DNA of 64,000 nucleotides from Solirubrobacter sp963798325 (GTDB lineage: Bacteria; Actinomycetota; Thermoleophilia; Solirubrobacterales; Solirubrobacteraceae). Positions 33,124 to 42,582 of the stretch are shown here, piece after piece. The position numbers and the translations under genes were made by a program. Positions within the stretch are counted from its first letter, which is position 1, and every line of letters begins with the position of its first letter. The stretch is taken from contig CAWCSS010000001.1 in NCBI GenBank assembly GCA_963798325.1, positions 1,240,001-1,304,000 on the forward strand. Reading direction: 5' to 3'. Under the pieces are notes generated by a model, which saw nothing but the letters and a program-made list of their open reading frames with translations, did no database searches and was not told the origin of the DNA.

Positions 33124-36100
33124 TCACGGGGTCGTGGTCGACAGCGTGAACGTCAGCGTCTTGCCGTAGCTGCCGGTGCGCAGCGCGTCGCCGGCGCCGA
33201 TGTGCTGCTTGAACGCGATCGTCACCGGGTCGTTGGACGTCGGCGCGCTGTAGGTCGCAGACGACAGCGGCGTGGCGCTGACGGCCGCAGAACGCGCTCG
33301 ACCCGTGCCCGCCGGGCTCGACGCCTTGGCCTGCAGCGCTGACGGCAGCGAGAACGCAGCCGTTGACGAGGTGGCCCGGGGCGTTGGCCGACGGCGTCGG
33401 TGACGCTCAGCGTGCGCGTCGCCGGCCGTGGACGATGACACGTTCGCCGTGGTCGAGGCGCCGTAGTCGCTGCGCCACGCCCGGCGTGAACGCGCCGAAC
33501 GAGCCCGGCGTGCCCGAGCGTCAGCGCGAGCGTGGCCGGCACCGAGCCGCCCGCCGGCCGCCCGCGCCGCCGCCGTCGGTGGCGTCGGTGGACAGGTTGA
33601 GCTTCCAGATCGAGCGCCCGAAGGTCGCCGCGAACAGGTACTTGCCGTCGGCCGAGACCTTGACGTCGAGCACCGGCACTTGCGGCAGCCCGACGCTGAT
33701 CTTGTACCAGGCGCTGTCGCCGTCCTTGTGATCGAAGACGCCGACGTCGGTGGCCGCGAAGAGCACGTTGCCCTTCGCGTTGTACTCGAGCATCTCGACC
33801 GGCCCGTTGGGCAGGTTCTGCGAGACGTTGTGCCAGCTCGCGCCGCCGTCGGTGGTCTCCCAGACGTTCGCCGCATCGTCGCCCTCGCGGAAGCCCGAGA
33901 ACCCGACGTACGCGTGATCGGCGTCGTCCGGGTCGGCGATGATCGAGTTGACCCAGCGCTCGGGCAGGCCCTGCATCTGCGTCCAGTGTCCCGCCGGCGT
34001 CGCTGGTCTTCCACACCTTGCCGGTGTCCGTGCCCGCCCAGATGACCTGCGCGTACGGGACCGGCGTGGCCGACTTGGCCGGCGCGATCGCCGTGCGTCG
34101 CGCCGTAGAGGTTGCCGTAGAGGCCCGTGTCGCGCTCGCTGCACGGGATCTTGCCGGGCAGGCTCGGGTCCGGGGCGTTCGGGTCGTCCGAGCAGTTCGG
34201 TCGGCGCCGGCGTCACCGGCGGGGAGATCGGCGTCATCGTCGGCCCGCGGTTGAGCGAGCGGCCGATCATCGCGCCGCCCATGTAGAGCGCGTTCGGCGG
34301 CTGCGTGCCGTCGGCGGCCTTCGGCGGGACGTTCGGGTCGATGACGATCGGCGCGTCCGTCGTGTAGCGGTTCTGGCCGCTGGCGCCGACCTGCGCGACC
34401 GTGATGTTCTGCGTCCCGGTCGCCGTGTCGTGCCGGCCCGAGCAGGAGTGCGTGCCGCCGCCCGAGGCCTGCGAGCACGTGTAGTAGTAGGTGTCGTCGG
34501 TCGGGTCGATCACGTTCCAGTGACCGTCACCGCCGCCCGAGGAGTTCCAGTTGGTGGTCGGACCGAGGGTCGGGTCGGTCGGGTGCGGCTGCGAGCAGAT
34601 GTCGGCGCATGCAGGCGCCGCCGGCGTCCACGACTTCACGGAGCCGTTGTCCTGCAGGCCCGTGGTCTGGCGCAGCGGGTCCTGCATCGAGATCGCCAGG
34701 TGATAGCTCTGGTTCCACGGCTGGTTGGAGGCCTTCACCCAGGTGCCGTTGACGCCGCTCGAGTCGGAGCGGTACATGCCGCCGTCGTTGCCCAGGAAGA
34801 CCTTGTTCGGGGTGGCCGGGTTGCCGTCGAGCGAGTCGCGGGTCCCAGTCCATGCCGTGCTGATCGGAGTGCGGCGCGTTGATCGCGGTCCAGGTCGTGC
34901 CGCCGTTGGTCGACGTGCGCAGGCTGACGTCGGCGTTGAAGAGGTGGTTCTGATCGTCCGGGTCGACCCAGACGCGCCCGAACCACCACTGGTAGCCGCC
35001 GGACGCCTGGTAGGCGCGGCCCATCAGCGTGAAGGTGTCGCCGCCGTCGTCGGAGCGGTAGGAGCCCTTGTCCGGCCCGGTGTTGTCGCCGAAGACGACG
35101 TACATGCGGTTCGGGTTCGACGGCGCGAGCGCGAAGCCGATGCGGCCGAGCGTCGGGTCCGACGTCAGGCCGGTCTGCGGCGTGTCGTAGGTCGCCAGCG
35201 GGCCGACGATGTTCTGCAGGCGCTCCCACGTGTCGCCGCCGTCCTTGGAGCGGAACAGGCCCGAGCCGACGCCGCCGTAGGAGCGCCGGCCGTTGTTGCG
35301 GGTGTGATCCCACAGCGACGCGTAGACGATCTGCGGGTTCTTCGGGTTGATCGCGACGTCGATCGCGCCGGTCGTCGCGTTCGGCGGGGCGAGCACGAGC
35401 TGCCACGTCTTGCCGCCGTCGATCGTGCGGTAGAGGCCGCGGTCGTGCACGGTGCGGGCGATGTGCCCGGAGGCCGCCACGAACAGCCGCTGCGAGTTGG
35501 ACGGATCGACCGCGATGCGCCCGATCGCCGCGCTGTCGGCGAGCCCCATGTTGGTCCAGTGGCCGCCGTTGTCGGTCGACTTGTAGATGCCGTCGCCGAA
35601 GTAGGTCAGGCCGCCGCCGGGCGGGTTGGCCTCGCCCGTGCCGGCCCACAGGTCGCCGTTGGGCGCCTGCGCGAACGCGCCCATCGTCTGGGTGTTCGAG
35701 TCCGGCCACAGGTTGGTCCAGTTCGCGCCGCCGTCCGTGGTCTTCCAGATGCCGCCGCCGGAGACGGCCGCGAAGGCCGAGTTGGGCGTGTTGCGATCCG
35801 CGACCACGTCGGTGACGCGCCCGCCGACGTTGTACGGCCCCATCTGCTGACCAGGCGAGGCCGTTGGCGGGTGCCGCCGGCTCCACCGCCGCGGCCTGCG
35901 CCTTCTGGCGCGCGACCTGCGCGGACGAGACGAACGCGTTGGAGCTCTCCTTGAGGTCCTGGTACTCGTCCGGCGTCATCTGGTTCGGCGACGCGAGCTC
36001 ATGCTCCGGGGCGACGGCGACCAAACCGAGATCGCGTCTTCGGCGTGACCGTCGTGGAGCGTGTCAGCGCGAACATGGCCAGCGCGGCCACGCCCACGGT

Positions 36101-36269
36101 GATCAGCGCGAAGCGGGCCTTGGGGCGTCTTCTTTTGCTCCCCCAGCCCGGCCCTCCAGGCCCGGGATCCTGCTCGACGCGTTCCAGGAGCGGTCGCGAT
36201 CGGCGGAGGTGGCGGGTCCTCCGGCATCGGGTTCGCGGCTTGGAGGAGCTCGAAAGCGTCCTTGTTCAC
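33124..36269 (-). pseudogene. membrane-anchored anti-sigma-like head with BNR/VPS10-type propeller, multiply frameshifted
   Basis: Stitching the frames gives about 1,040 residues from GTG 36269 (GGAGG upstream). The order is: a short cytoplasmic head MNKDAFELLQAANPMPED, as in partners of ECF factors; one transmembrane helix (FALITVGVAALAMFALT); a helical spacer (MTPDEYQDLKESSNAFVSSA); two large propeller blocks rich in Asp-box blades (GGIWKTTDGGANW, GIYKSTDNGGHW, LYRTIDGGKTW, VWETTDGGASW); and a C-terminal beta domain ending AFKQHIGAGDALRTGSYGKT. At least eight single-base shifts are needed, nearly all explained by one extra base. It overlaps the sigma gene by four bases, so it probably senses an extracellular ligand and controls that sigma factor. 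Confidence 0.75.
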
Positions 36270-36784
36270 GGGGAGACCTCCATGGAGACGGCATGTGCAC
36301 GGTCGGAGCCGTCCTCGACTTCGAGTGCAGCGGATAGACGACGGCGGGCGCGGTGGAAGCGCACCGCAAGCGTGTTGGGGCGAACGCCGAGCACCTCGGC
36401 GGCCTGTTGGAGCTCGAGCCCTTCCCAGGCCATCAGCGTCAGCAGCTCTCGGTCGCGGTCGCTCAGGCCGGCGAGCGCGGTCTGCAGGCGTCCGCTGACC
36501 TGGGGCGTCGCCGCCGCCGCGATCGGCTGCGAGGCGAGCCGATCCCATAGGCGCGACCGGCGACTCTGGCCACGCTCGTGGTTGGCGAGCACCCGCCGGG
36601 CGGTGCCCAGCAGCCACGGCAGCGGGTCCTCCGGCAGGTCCGCCCGGCGTCGCCAGGCGATCAGGAACACGTCGGCGACGACGTCATCGGCCGTCTCCGG
36701 ATCGCACCGGCGCATGGCGTAGCCGCGCACCGCCCCCGCGTGCAGCGCATAGAGCGCCTCGAATTCCCCCTGTCCGACCCCCAC
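36266..36784 (-). CDS. ECF-type sigma factor
   Basis: A 172-residue sigma-70 family protein. Region 2 is FEALYALHAGAVRGYAMRRC with ETADDVVADVFLIAWRR; region 4 is LQTALAGLSDRDRELLTLMA with GLELQQAAEVLGVRPNTLAV as the helix-turn-helix. Start is GTG 36784. Its stop overlaps the start of the membrane-propeller gene (GTGA), the usual layout for a sigma factor and its membrane-bound regulator. Target promoters are not identifiable here. Confidence 0.92.
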   Translation of the reverse strand: MGVGQGEFEALYALHAGAVRGYAMRRCDPETADDVVADVFLIAWRRRADLPEDPLPWLLGTARRVLANHERGQSRRSRLWDRLASQPIAAAATPQVSGRLQTALAGLSDRDRELLTLMAWEGLELQQAAEVLGVRPNTLAVRFHRARRRLSAALEVEDGSDRAHAVSMEVSP

Positions 36785-36868
36785 GTCTAGAAGTGTCCGG
36801 CATCACGGGGCGATTACAAGCTTGGGTGTGGAGAACGCTCCACACACACGGGCCTGGACAAACCTACG

Positions 36869-36898
36869 CCTATTAGGTATTCTCCTACTTCCATTAGG
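36869..36898 (+). promoter_or_regulatory. AT-rich repeat region, possible TetR operator
   Basis: CCTATTAGG (36869-36877) and CCATTAGG (36891-36898) flank TAGG/CCTA half-sites, all just upstream of the hydrolase start at 36912 and its AAGGAG box. The AT-rich patch stands out in this genome. The operon's second gene is a TetR regulator, so this may be its operator and promoter. The symmetry is imperfect. Confidence 0.4.
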
Positions 36899-36911
36899 AA
36901 AAGGAGCAGCC

Positions 36912-37580
36912 ATGAAGACCCGAGACCTCACCCCCACCCTGATCCAGCTGACGCGCTTTCGCTTCGTCAACGCGTTCCTCGTGCGCGAGGACGACGGCTT
37001 CACGCTCGTCGACACCACGCTCGGCGGCGCGGCCGACGGCCTGATCGAGGCGGCGCGCACGGCGGGCGCCCCGATCGCGCGGATCGCGCTCACCCACGGG
37101 CACGGCGACCACAGCGGCTCGCTCGACGCGCTCAAGGCCAAGCTGCCGGACGCGCAGGTGCTGATCCCCGAGCTCGACGCGCGCATCCTCGACGGCGAAC
37201 AGGTGGTCGAGGGCAAGCTGCCCGGCAGTTGGAAGGACATCGCCACCAAGCCAGACGTGCGGCTGCAGGCGGGCGACCGCGTCGGCAGTCTCGAGGTCGT
37301 CGCGACCCCGGGCCACTCCCCCGGCCACGTCGCGTTCCTCGACACCCGCGACCGCTCCGTGATCGGCGGCGACATCTTCACCTCCTACGGCGGCCTGCAG
37401 GTCTCCAACCACTTCAGCGTCCCGTTCCCGTTCGCGGCGATGGCGACCTGGGACAAGGCGAAGGACCTCGAGGCGGCCAAGACGCTGCGGGCGCTGGCGC
37501 CGAGCCTGCTCGCGGTCGGTCACGGGCCGGCGCGGCCGAACCCGGCGGACGCCATGGACGCGGCGATCGCGAAGGCGTAG
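36912..37580 (+). CDS. MBL-fold metallo-hydrolase
   Basis: A 222-residue hydrolase with a full set of metal ligands: His62, His64, Asp66, His67 (THGHGDHSG), His135 (ATPGHSPGHV), Asp154 (VIGGDIFT) and the final His in AVGHGPARP. The start ATG has AAGGAG upstream. It resembles glyoxalase II/lactonase-like members. The TetR gene begins at its stop codon (TAGTG), so expression is probably under that repressor. Substrate unknown; it is unlike the three-His-incomplete homologue at 2121-2906. Confidence 0.92.
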   Translation: MKTRDLTPTLIQLTRFRFVNAFLVREDDGFTLVDTTLGGAADGLIEAARTAGAPIARIALTHGHGDHSGSLDALKAKLPDAQVLIPELDARILDGEQVVEGKLPGSWKDIATKPDVRLQAGDRVGSLEVVATPGHSPGHVAFLDTRDRSVIGGDIFTSYGGLQVSNHFSVPFPFAAMATWDKAKDLEAAKTLRALAPSLLAVGHGPARPNPADAMDAAIAKA

Positions 37581-38140
37581 TGCCGCGCTCAGGGCTGGAC
37601 CCGGAGGCGGTGGTGTCGGCGGCGGCGGAGCTCGCCGACGCCGAGGGCCTGGAGGCGGTGACGCTGGCCAAGGTCGCGGCGCGCCTGAACGTGCGCGCGC
37701 CGTCGCTGTACGTGCACGTCGGCGGCGGCCTGGAGGACCTGCGCCGCCGGATCGCGGGGCGCGGCGCACGGGAGCTCGCCGCGCGCCTGCAGGCCGCGGC
37801 GGCCGGGCGGGCGGGCGAGGACGCGTTGCGCGCCGCCGCCGACGTCTACCGCGCCTACGCACGCGCCCATCCCGGCACCTACGCCGCCATCCAGCGGACC
37901 TCGCTGCTGCGCGACGACGAGACCCTCGCTGCCGCCGCCGCGATGGTCGACGTGCTGCTCGCGGTCATGCGCGGCTTCGGCCTGGAAGGCGACGACGCGG
38001 TGCACGCCGTCCGCGTCGTGCGCTCCGCACTGCACGGGTTCGTGCTGCTCGAGACCGGCGACGGCTTCGGGCTGCCGCTCGATCTCGACGAGACGTTCGC
38101 ACGCCTCGTCGAGATCCTGCACCGCGGCGTCGTTCGGTAG
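37580..38140 (+). CDS. TetR family regulator with WHG-type C-terminus
   Basis: The N-terminal helix-turn-helix (VSAAAELADAEGLEAVTLAK, then VAARLNVRAPSLYVHVGG) is typical TetR. The C-terminal half has RVVRSALHGFVLLETGDGFG, the HGF segment of the WHG-type ligand domain. The 186-residue protein starts at the GTG overlapping the hydrolase stop, so it is co-translated and probably represses its own operon from the AT-rich site near 36870-36898. Confidence 0.9.
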   Translation: MPRSGLDPEAVVSAAAELADAEGLEAVTLAKVAARLNVRAPSLYVHVGGGLEDLRRRIAGRGARELAARLQAAAAGRAGEDALRAAADVYRAYARAHPGTYAAIQRTSLLRDDETLAAAAAMVDVLLAVMRGFGLEGDDAVHAVRVVRSALHGFVLLETGDGFGLPLDLDETFARLVEILHRGVVR

Positions 38141-38143
38141 CCG

Positions 38144-39253
38144 TCAGGACACGGCGATGCCCGTCAGGCCGGCGGCCGCCGGCGCGCTCGTGATCGGCTG
38201 CAGCGCGCCGTCGCGGGCGACGCGATAGCCGCTCACCTGGCCGCCCGGGCTGACGGCGTAGAGGTAGCGGCCGCTGCGATCGAACCCGAGATCGCGGGGC
38301 GTGAACGCGGCCGGCAGGACGGCGGTGGCGCCGTCGGCGTTCAGCGGCGTCAGCGCGCCGCTGCGGGAGATCGCGTAGCCACTGATGCTGCCGGCGGCGT
38401 TTCCCGTGTAGGCGAAGCGGCCGTCGGGCGAGACCGCGACCCAGCAGGCCGCGCCCTGGTTCACGGGCAGCGACGGCGAGATGACGCTGAGCCGGCCGAA
38501 GACGCCGCTGCGGTAGCTGGAGACGGTGCTGGCGCCGGCCTCGGAGACGACGAGGGTGCCGTTCGGGGCGAACGCGAACCCGAACGGCGTGGCGCCGTTG
38601 GAGGCGGTGACGACCGGGGCGCCGGGACGACCGAAGCGGTCGAGGTCCAGGCTCTCGATCCGGTTGGACACGCGCTCGGTGACGATCAGCCGCTCACCGT
38701 CGGGGGTGACGGAGACCTGGGCGGTGCCGTCCGCACCGGGCGCGAGGGCGCGGACGCCGATCGGGATCGGCAGCAGCCGGCCGGCCGGGCCGGCGAAGAA
38801 CGTGGCAACGCTGGGCGTGCCGCGCGACGGGGTGTCGCCCGAGTTGAGCACGTAGACGCGGCCGTCGCGCTCGGCGACGCTGACGGGTGCGACGCCGCCG
38901 GAGCGCACCGTGCCGATCGGTGCGAGGCCGGCGCGGGTGCGGCGGAACGCGCTCACGGAGTCCGAGCCGGTGTTGACGGCGTAGACGGTGTCGCCGTCGC
39001 CGCTGAGGGTGACCGCGCCCTGGCGGCCGCCGGGGCTGGCCAGCCCGAGGCCGCCGGTGGCAAAGGTGCCGGCCGGGGTGAGGCGGCCATCGTCACCGCG
39101 GTTGAACTGCTGGACGGCGTTGCCGGTCGCCGCGTTGGTCTCGGTGAACACGGCGCCTGGCGAGGCGATCGCGGTACCTGCCGCGGTACCCGCGAGGACG
39201 AAGGTGGCTGCGAACGCCGCCGGGCGCCAGCGGGACAGGACGGTTGAGATCAT
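38144..39253 (-). CDS. secreted beta-propeller (lactonase-like) protein
   Basis: ATG 39253 follows AAGGAG. A signal peptide (RWRPAAFAATFVLAGTAAGT, cleavage near IAS-PGA) leads into seven similar blades of the YVTN/lactonase type, each with a motif such as VTLSGDGDTVYAVNTGSDSV, VSVTPDGERLIVTERVSNRI or VAVSPDGRFAYTGNAAGSIS. The 369-residue protein is extracellular. Blade similarity to 6-phosphogluconolactonase is structural only; a role in binding or sensing is equally likely. Confidence 0.87.
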   Translation of the reverse strand: MISTVLSRWRPAAFAATFVLAGTAAGTAIASPGAVFTETNAATGNAVQQFNRGDDGRLTPAGTFATGGLGLASPGGRQGAVTLSGDGDTVYAVNTGSDSVSAFRRTRAGLAPIGTVRSGGVAPVSVAERDGRVYVLNSGDTPSRGTPSVATFFAGPAGRLLPIPIGVRALAPGADGTAQVSVTPDGERLIVTERVSNRIESLDLDRFGRPGAPVVTASNGATPFGFAFAPNGTLVVSEAGASTVSSYRSGVFGRLSVISPSLPVNQGAACWVAVSPDGRFAYTGNAAGSISGYAISRSGALTPLNADGATAVLPAAFTPRDLGFDRSGRYLYAVSPGGQVSGYRVARDGALQPITSAPAAAGLTGIAVS

Positions 39254-39369
39254 GGTGGGGCTCCTTGCAATCGTTGGACGACTCGTTGGCGGCGAGCACG
39301 GCGGCGATCTTTCCCGGCTGCGCGGGCACGTCATGGATCGGTAAGGAGTGCGCCACTAGGATCGGCGTC

Positions 39370-40005
39370 ATGGCAATCGCGGGCCTGGCGCTCGATCCCG
39401 ATTCGGCCGAGTGGGTCCGGACGCTCGGAGCCACCGGCGCCGAGCGCGAGGCCGCGGCCGCGCGGCTGCACGCGCTGCTGCTGCCGATCGCGCGCTCGGC
39501 CGCGCTTCGCCGGGGCGGCGAAGCGCGCATCGGCGGCGCGGAGCTCGACGATCTCGTCCACCAGGCCGCGGCCGACGCGCAGGTGGCGATCATGGCCAAG
39601 CTCGATCAGTTCCGCGGCGAGAGCCGGTTCACGACCTGGGCCTACAAGTTCGTGATCTTCGAGGTGTCGGCCACGTTCGGGCGCCATTTCTGGAGCCGGC
39701 CCGGCGTCCTGCTCGACGCGCAGGAGTGGGACCGTCTCCCCGACCGCCTCGGCCTGGACCCCGTGCGCGAGTCCGAGTGGCATGCCCTCGTGCTCGCGTT
39801 GCGCCGAGCGGTCGACGAGGATCTGAGCGACCGCCAGCGCGCGATCTTCGTCGCCATCGTGCTCAACGGTGTCCCGCTCGACGCGCTCGTGGTCAAGCTC
39901 GGTTCCACCCGCAACGCGATCTACAAGTCTCTGTTCGACGCCCGCGTCAAGCTGCGGGAGCGGCTGGTCGCCGAGGGCTACCTCGACGCGGAGAGGACGA
40001 CATGA
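39370..40005 (+). CDS. ECF-type sigma factor
   Basis: A 211-residue protein with region 2 in ELDDLVHQAAADAQVAIMAK and FRGESRFTTWAYKFVIFEVS, and region 4 in LSDRQRAIFVAIVLNGVPLD with KLGSTRNAIYKSLFDARVKL. A TAGGAT box (about 39357-39362) ends seven bases before ATG 39370, so the transcript may be leaderless. The stop overlaps the start of the zinc-finger anti-sigma gene (ATGA). It is expected to be held inactive by that partner. Confidence 0.9.
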   Translation: MAIAGLALDPDSAEWVRTLGATGAEREAAAARLHALLLPIARSAALRRGGEARIGGAELDDLVHQAAADAQVAIMAKLDQFRGESRFTTWAYKFVIFEVSATFGRHFWSRPGVLLDAQEWDRLPDRLGLDPVRESEWHALVLALRRAVDEDLSDRQRAIFVAIVLNGVPLDALVVKLGSTRNAIYKSLFDARVKLRERLVAEGYLDAERTT

Positions 40006-40205
40006 ACGAGCTCGACGAGTTCCTGCGCACCGACCCGCGAGACGCGGGCTGTGAGCGCACGATGGCACTCCTGCACGTGTACGTCGAGCTGGCGCTGGCC
40101 GATGCCGAGCCCGAGCGACGGATGGCCGATCTCGCCGCGCACCTGCGCAGCTGCGGTCCGTGCAGCGAGGATTTCGAGGCGCTGCTCGAGGCCGCCCGTG
40201 CGTGA
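40002..40205 (+). CDS. small zinc-finger anti-sigma factor
   Basis: At 67 residues, this is a minimal ZAS (zf-HC2-like) domain: an upstream Cys (AGCERTMALL), then HLRSCGPCSEDFEALL, giving the HxxxCxxC zinc motif. There is no membrane segment, so it acts in the cytoplasm, likely as a redox- or zinc-sensitive inhibitor of the overlapping sigma gene's product. The next gene is a peroxiredoxin, which fits an oxidative-stress theme. Confidence 0.85.
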   Translation: MNELDEFLRTDPRDAGCERTMALLHVYVELALADAEPERRMADLAAHLRSCGPCSEDFEALLEAARA

Positions 40206-40268
40206 CCGCCGGCGCGCCAGCTTCTGCGCACGCGGGTAAGAAGTCGAGGCGAGGCGTCGCCTACCGGT

Positions 40269-40760
40269 ATGACGAACCTGCTCGAACCCGGTGACGCGTT
40301 CCCGCCCCTGGTCGTCTCGCTCGTGGGCGAGGACACCCTCCAGCTGCCGGACGCGCTCGAAGGCCACTATGCCGTCGTCCTGTTCTTCCGCGGCGCGTGG
40401 TGCCCGTACTGCAACGCGCAGCTGCGCGCGTTCCAGCGCGCCCACGAGAAGCTCGCGGGCCTCGGCATCCGTGTCGTCGCCCTCTCGGTCGACAACGAGG
40501 ACGACACGCGCGCCCTGATCGCGAACCACGGCCTCGCCTTCGCGGTCGGGCACAGCGCCGACGCCCGCGCCATCGCCGCGTCGACCGGCGCCTTCGTCAA
40601 CCCTGACCCCGCGTTCCTGCAGTCGACCGGGTTCGTGCTCGACCCCGGCGGGCGTGTCCTCGTCAGCGTCTACTCCAGCGGCGCCATCGGCCGCCTCGTG
40701 CCCGACGACGTGATCGGCCTCGTGCGCTACGTCTCGGACGCCGCGGCGACGGCGTCGTGA
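40269..40760 (+). CDS. AhpC/TSA-family peroxiredoxin
   Basis: A 163-residue thioredoxin-fold peroxidase. The peroxidatic Cys45 lies in FFRGAWCPYCNAQLRAFQ, with Cys48 in the CxxC-like arrangement of the PrxQ/BCP or AhpE-like group. Other conserved parts are VVALSVDNEDDTRALI and STGFVLDPGGRVLVSVYSSG. It reduces hydroperoxides using thiol donors. It lies 63 bp after the sigma/anti-sigma pair and may be in its regulon. The 3' end overlaps the convergent serine hydrolase gene by 34 bases. Confidence 0.9.
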   Translation: MTNLLEPGDAFPPLVVSLVGEDTLQLPDALEGHYAVVLFFRGAWCPYCNAQLRAFQRAHEKLAGLGIRVVALSVDNEDDTRALIANHGLAFAVGHSADARAIAASTGAFVNPDPAFLQSTGFVLDPGGRVLVSVYSSGAIGRLVPDDVIGLVRYVSDAAATAS

Positions 40761-41836
40761 AACGGCTGCGGGCTGTCGTCGGGGCCGGCCATCGCTCGCT
40801 GGGTGAGCAGCACCGCGACGGTGTCGCGGCTCGGGTCGACGGCCGCGGTGGTGCCCGTCCCGCCGGTCCAGCCCCATGCGCCGGTCGCCTCGATCACGCC
40901 CGTGCCAAGGCCCCAGCTCGACCCGGGCGCGAGGAACGCGGCCGGCGCCGCGGCGCGCTGTTGCGCCGTCAGCGCGTTCGACGTCATCGCGGCGCGCGAG
41001 GCGTCGCTCAGCAGCTCCCCGTCGGCGATCGCCGCGTAGAAGCGCAGGACGTCCGCGGCCGTTGAGACCAACCCGCCGCTGAGCTGCTCGAACCCGGGCG
41101 TCCGCGCGAACCTCCCGTCCGGCGGGTCGATCAGTTCCAGCCCGTCGCCGGTCGGACGGTACGCGGGCGCGAGGCGGGTCGCGTCGCCCGAGAACGCCGT
41201 GTCGGTCATCCCGAGCGGCCCCAGGATCCGCTCTTCGAGCATCTCGGCGAGCGAGCGCTCCAACGCCCGCTCCAGCACCAGCCCGAGCAGGTTCATGCCC
41301 GTCTCGTAGCGCCAGCCTTCGCCGGGCTGGAAGACCAACGGCAGTGACCCCACGCGCTCCAGGAACTCGTCCCCCGTGAGGTCATGCCCCATCGCGCTGG
41401 GGAACACGCCGCGCTCGGCCATCTCGGCGTGCAGCGGCGACTCCTCCAGGCCGACGCCCCAGCCGCAGGTGAGCGTCAGCAGATGCCGGATCGTCACCGC
41501 GCGCACGGCGGGCACGACCTCGTCCAGCGGCCCCGTCGGATCGATCAGCACCATGGGCGAGCCCAGTTCCGGCGCCCACCGCGCCACCTCGTCGTCGAGC
41601 CCGAGCAGGCCGTCCTCGACCAGGCTGAGCACGAGCGCCCCGCCCATCGGCTTGGTGATCGACGCGATCCGGAACTGCGTGTCGGGCGTCATCTCCGCGC
41701 TGTCGGGCTCGATCGCGGCCCGCCCGGCGGCGTGGATCTCGCGCTCGCCGCGCACCCGCACCGCAGCCACGTAGCCCGGGATGCGCCCCTGACTCACCGC
41801 TGCGTCGGGCACCCGCCAGATCTCGTCAAAGCTCAT
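40727..41836 (-). CDS. serine hydrolase, class C beta-lactamase-like
   Basis: A 369-residue cytoplasmic serine hydrolase. The catalytic SxxK is SITK at 59-62 (FRIASITKPMGGAL). The second motif is Tyr-Glu-Thr in GEGWRYETGMNLLGLV, and the third-motif region is WGWTGGTGTTAAVDP. The absence of a signal peptide argues for an esterase or peptidase rather than a beta-lactamase. It starts at ATG 41836 and stands alone. Confidence 0.9.
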   Translation of the reverse strand: MSFDEIWRVPDAAVSQGRIPGYVAAVRVRGEREIHAAGRAAIEPDSAEMTPDTQFRIASITKPMGGALVLSLVEDGLLGLDDEVARWAPELGSPMVLIDPTGPLDEVVPAVRAVTIRHLLTLTCGWGVGLEESPLHAEMAERGVFPSAMGHDLTGDEFLERVGSLPLVFQPGEGWRYETGMNLLGLVLERALERSLAEMLEERILGPLGMTDTAFSGDATRLAPAYRPTGDGLELIDPPDGRFARTPGFEQLSGGLVSTAADVLRFYAAIADGELLSDASRAAMTSNALTAQQRAAAPAAFLAPGSSWGLGTGVIEATGAWGWTGGTGTTAAVDPSRDTVAVLLTQRAMAGPDDSPQPFHDAVAAASET

Positions 41837-41940
41837 ACGCCGTCATGACTGCCCGGCGCGCCGAAATTCATCGGCGTATCCGCACCGCCCGCGCGGCCCT
41901 CTCTGAACCGGAGTATCCCCGACAGTGCGAGGAGACAGCG

Positions 41941-42525
41941 TTGACGACCAACGATGACGGCCCGGTCCAGCGGCGACCCGGCGAGAAGGAGATGACGCGC
42001 GAGGGCAAGCTGACGCTCGGGCTGCTGCTGCTCGCCCTCGGCTTCGTCCTGCTGTACCTGATCGTGACGCTGTGGCCCGCGGTCGAAGCGGCCAACGCGG
42101 GCAAGGCCGGCCACGTCACCTGGTTCTGGCGCGAGTTCACGCTGACCGCGGACGCGACCCTGCTGATCCTCGTCGTGCTCGTCAGCGCGCTCGGCAGCTA
42201 CATCCACATCAGCGTCTCCTTCAGCGACTTCGCCGGCAACCGCCAGCTCGTCGCCAGCTGGATGTGGTGGTACGTCCTGCGCGTGTTCGTCGGCAGTGCA
42301 CTCGCGGTGCTGTTCTACTTCGCGATCCGCGGCGGGTTCTTCTCCGCCGCCTCCAACAGCAGCGAGATCAACGTCTACGGCATCGCCGCCCTCGCCGGAT
42401 TGGTCGGGCTGTTCTCCAAGCAGGCCACGGACAAGCTGCGCGAGATCTTCGACACGGCGTTCCGGACCCAGCCCGGGCAGGGCGACGACGCGCGCGAGGA
42501 CAGCGTGGACCCGGCGCCCGCGTAG
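41941..42525 (+). CDS. three-helix integral membrane protein
   Basis: TTG 41941 has GGAG upstream and starts the likely 194-residue product. After a polar head it has three membrane segments: LGLLLLALGFVLLYLIVTLW, TLLILVVLVSALGSYIHISV and VLRVFVGSALAVLFYFAIRG. A fourth weakly hydrophobic stretch (GIAALAGLVGLFSKQATDKL) precedes a cytoplasmic acidic tail. Related proteins with the GLFSKQATDKL-type ending are uncharacterised. It precedes the potassium-channel gene by 57 bp on the same strand. Confidence 0.8.
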   Translation: MTTNDDGPVQRRPGEKEMTREGKLTLGLLLLALGFVLLYLIVTLWPAVEAANAGKAGHVTWFWREFTLTADATLLILVVLVSALGSYIHISVSFSDFAGNRQLVASWMWWYVLRVFVGSALAVLFYFAIRGGFFSAASNSSEINVYGIAALAGLVGLFSKQATDKLREIFDTAFRTQPGQGDDAREDSVDPAPA

Positions 42526-42582
42526 CGCGGTTCACCCGGTCCGGAGGATGCGGGAACGCTCGCACCCCCGGACGCTGCGCGG

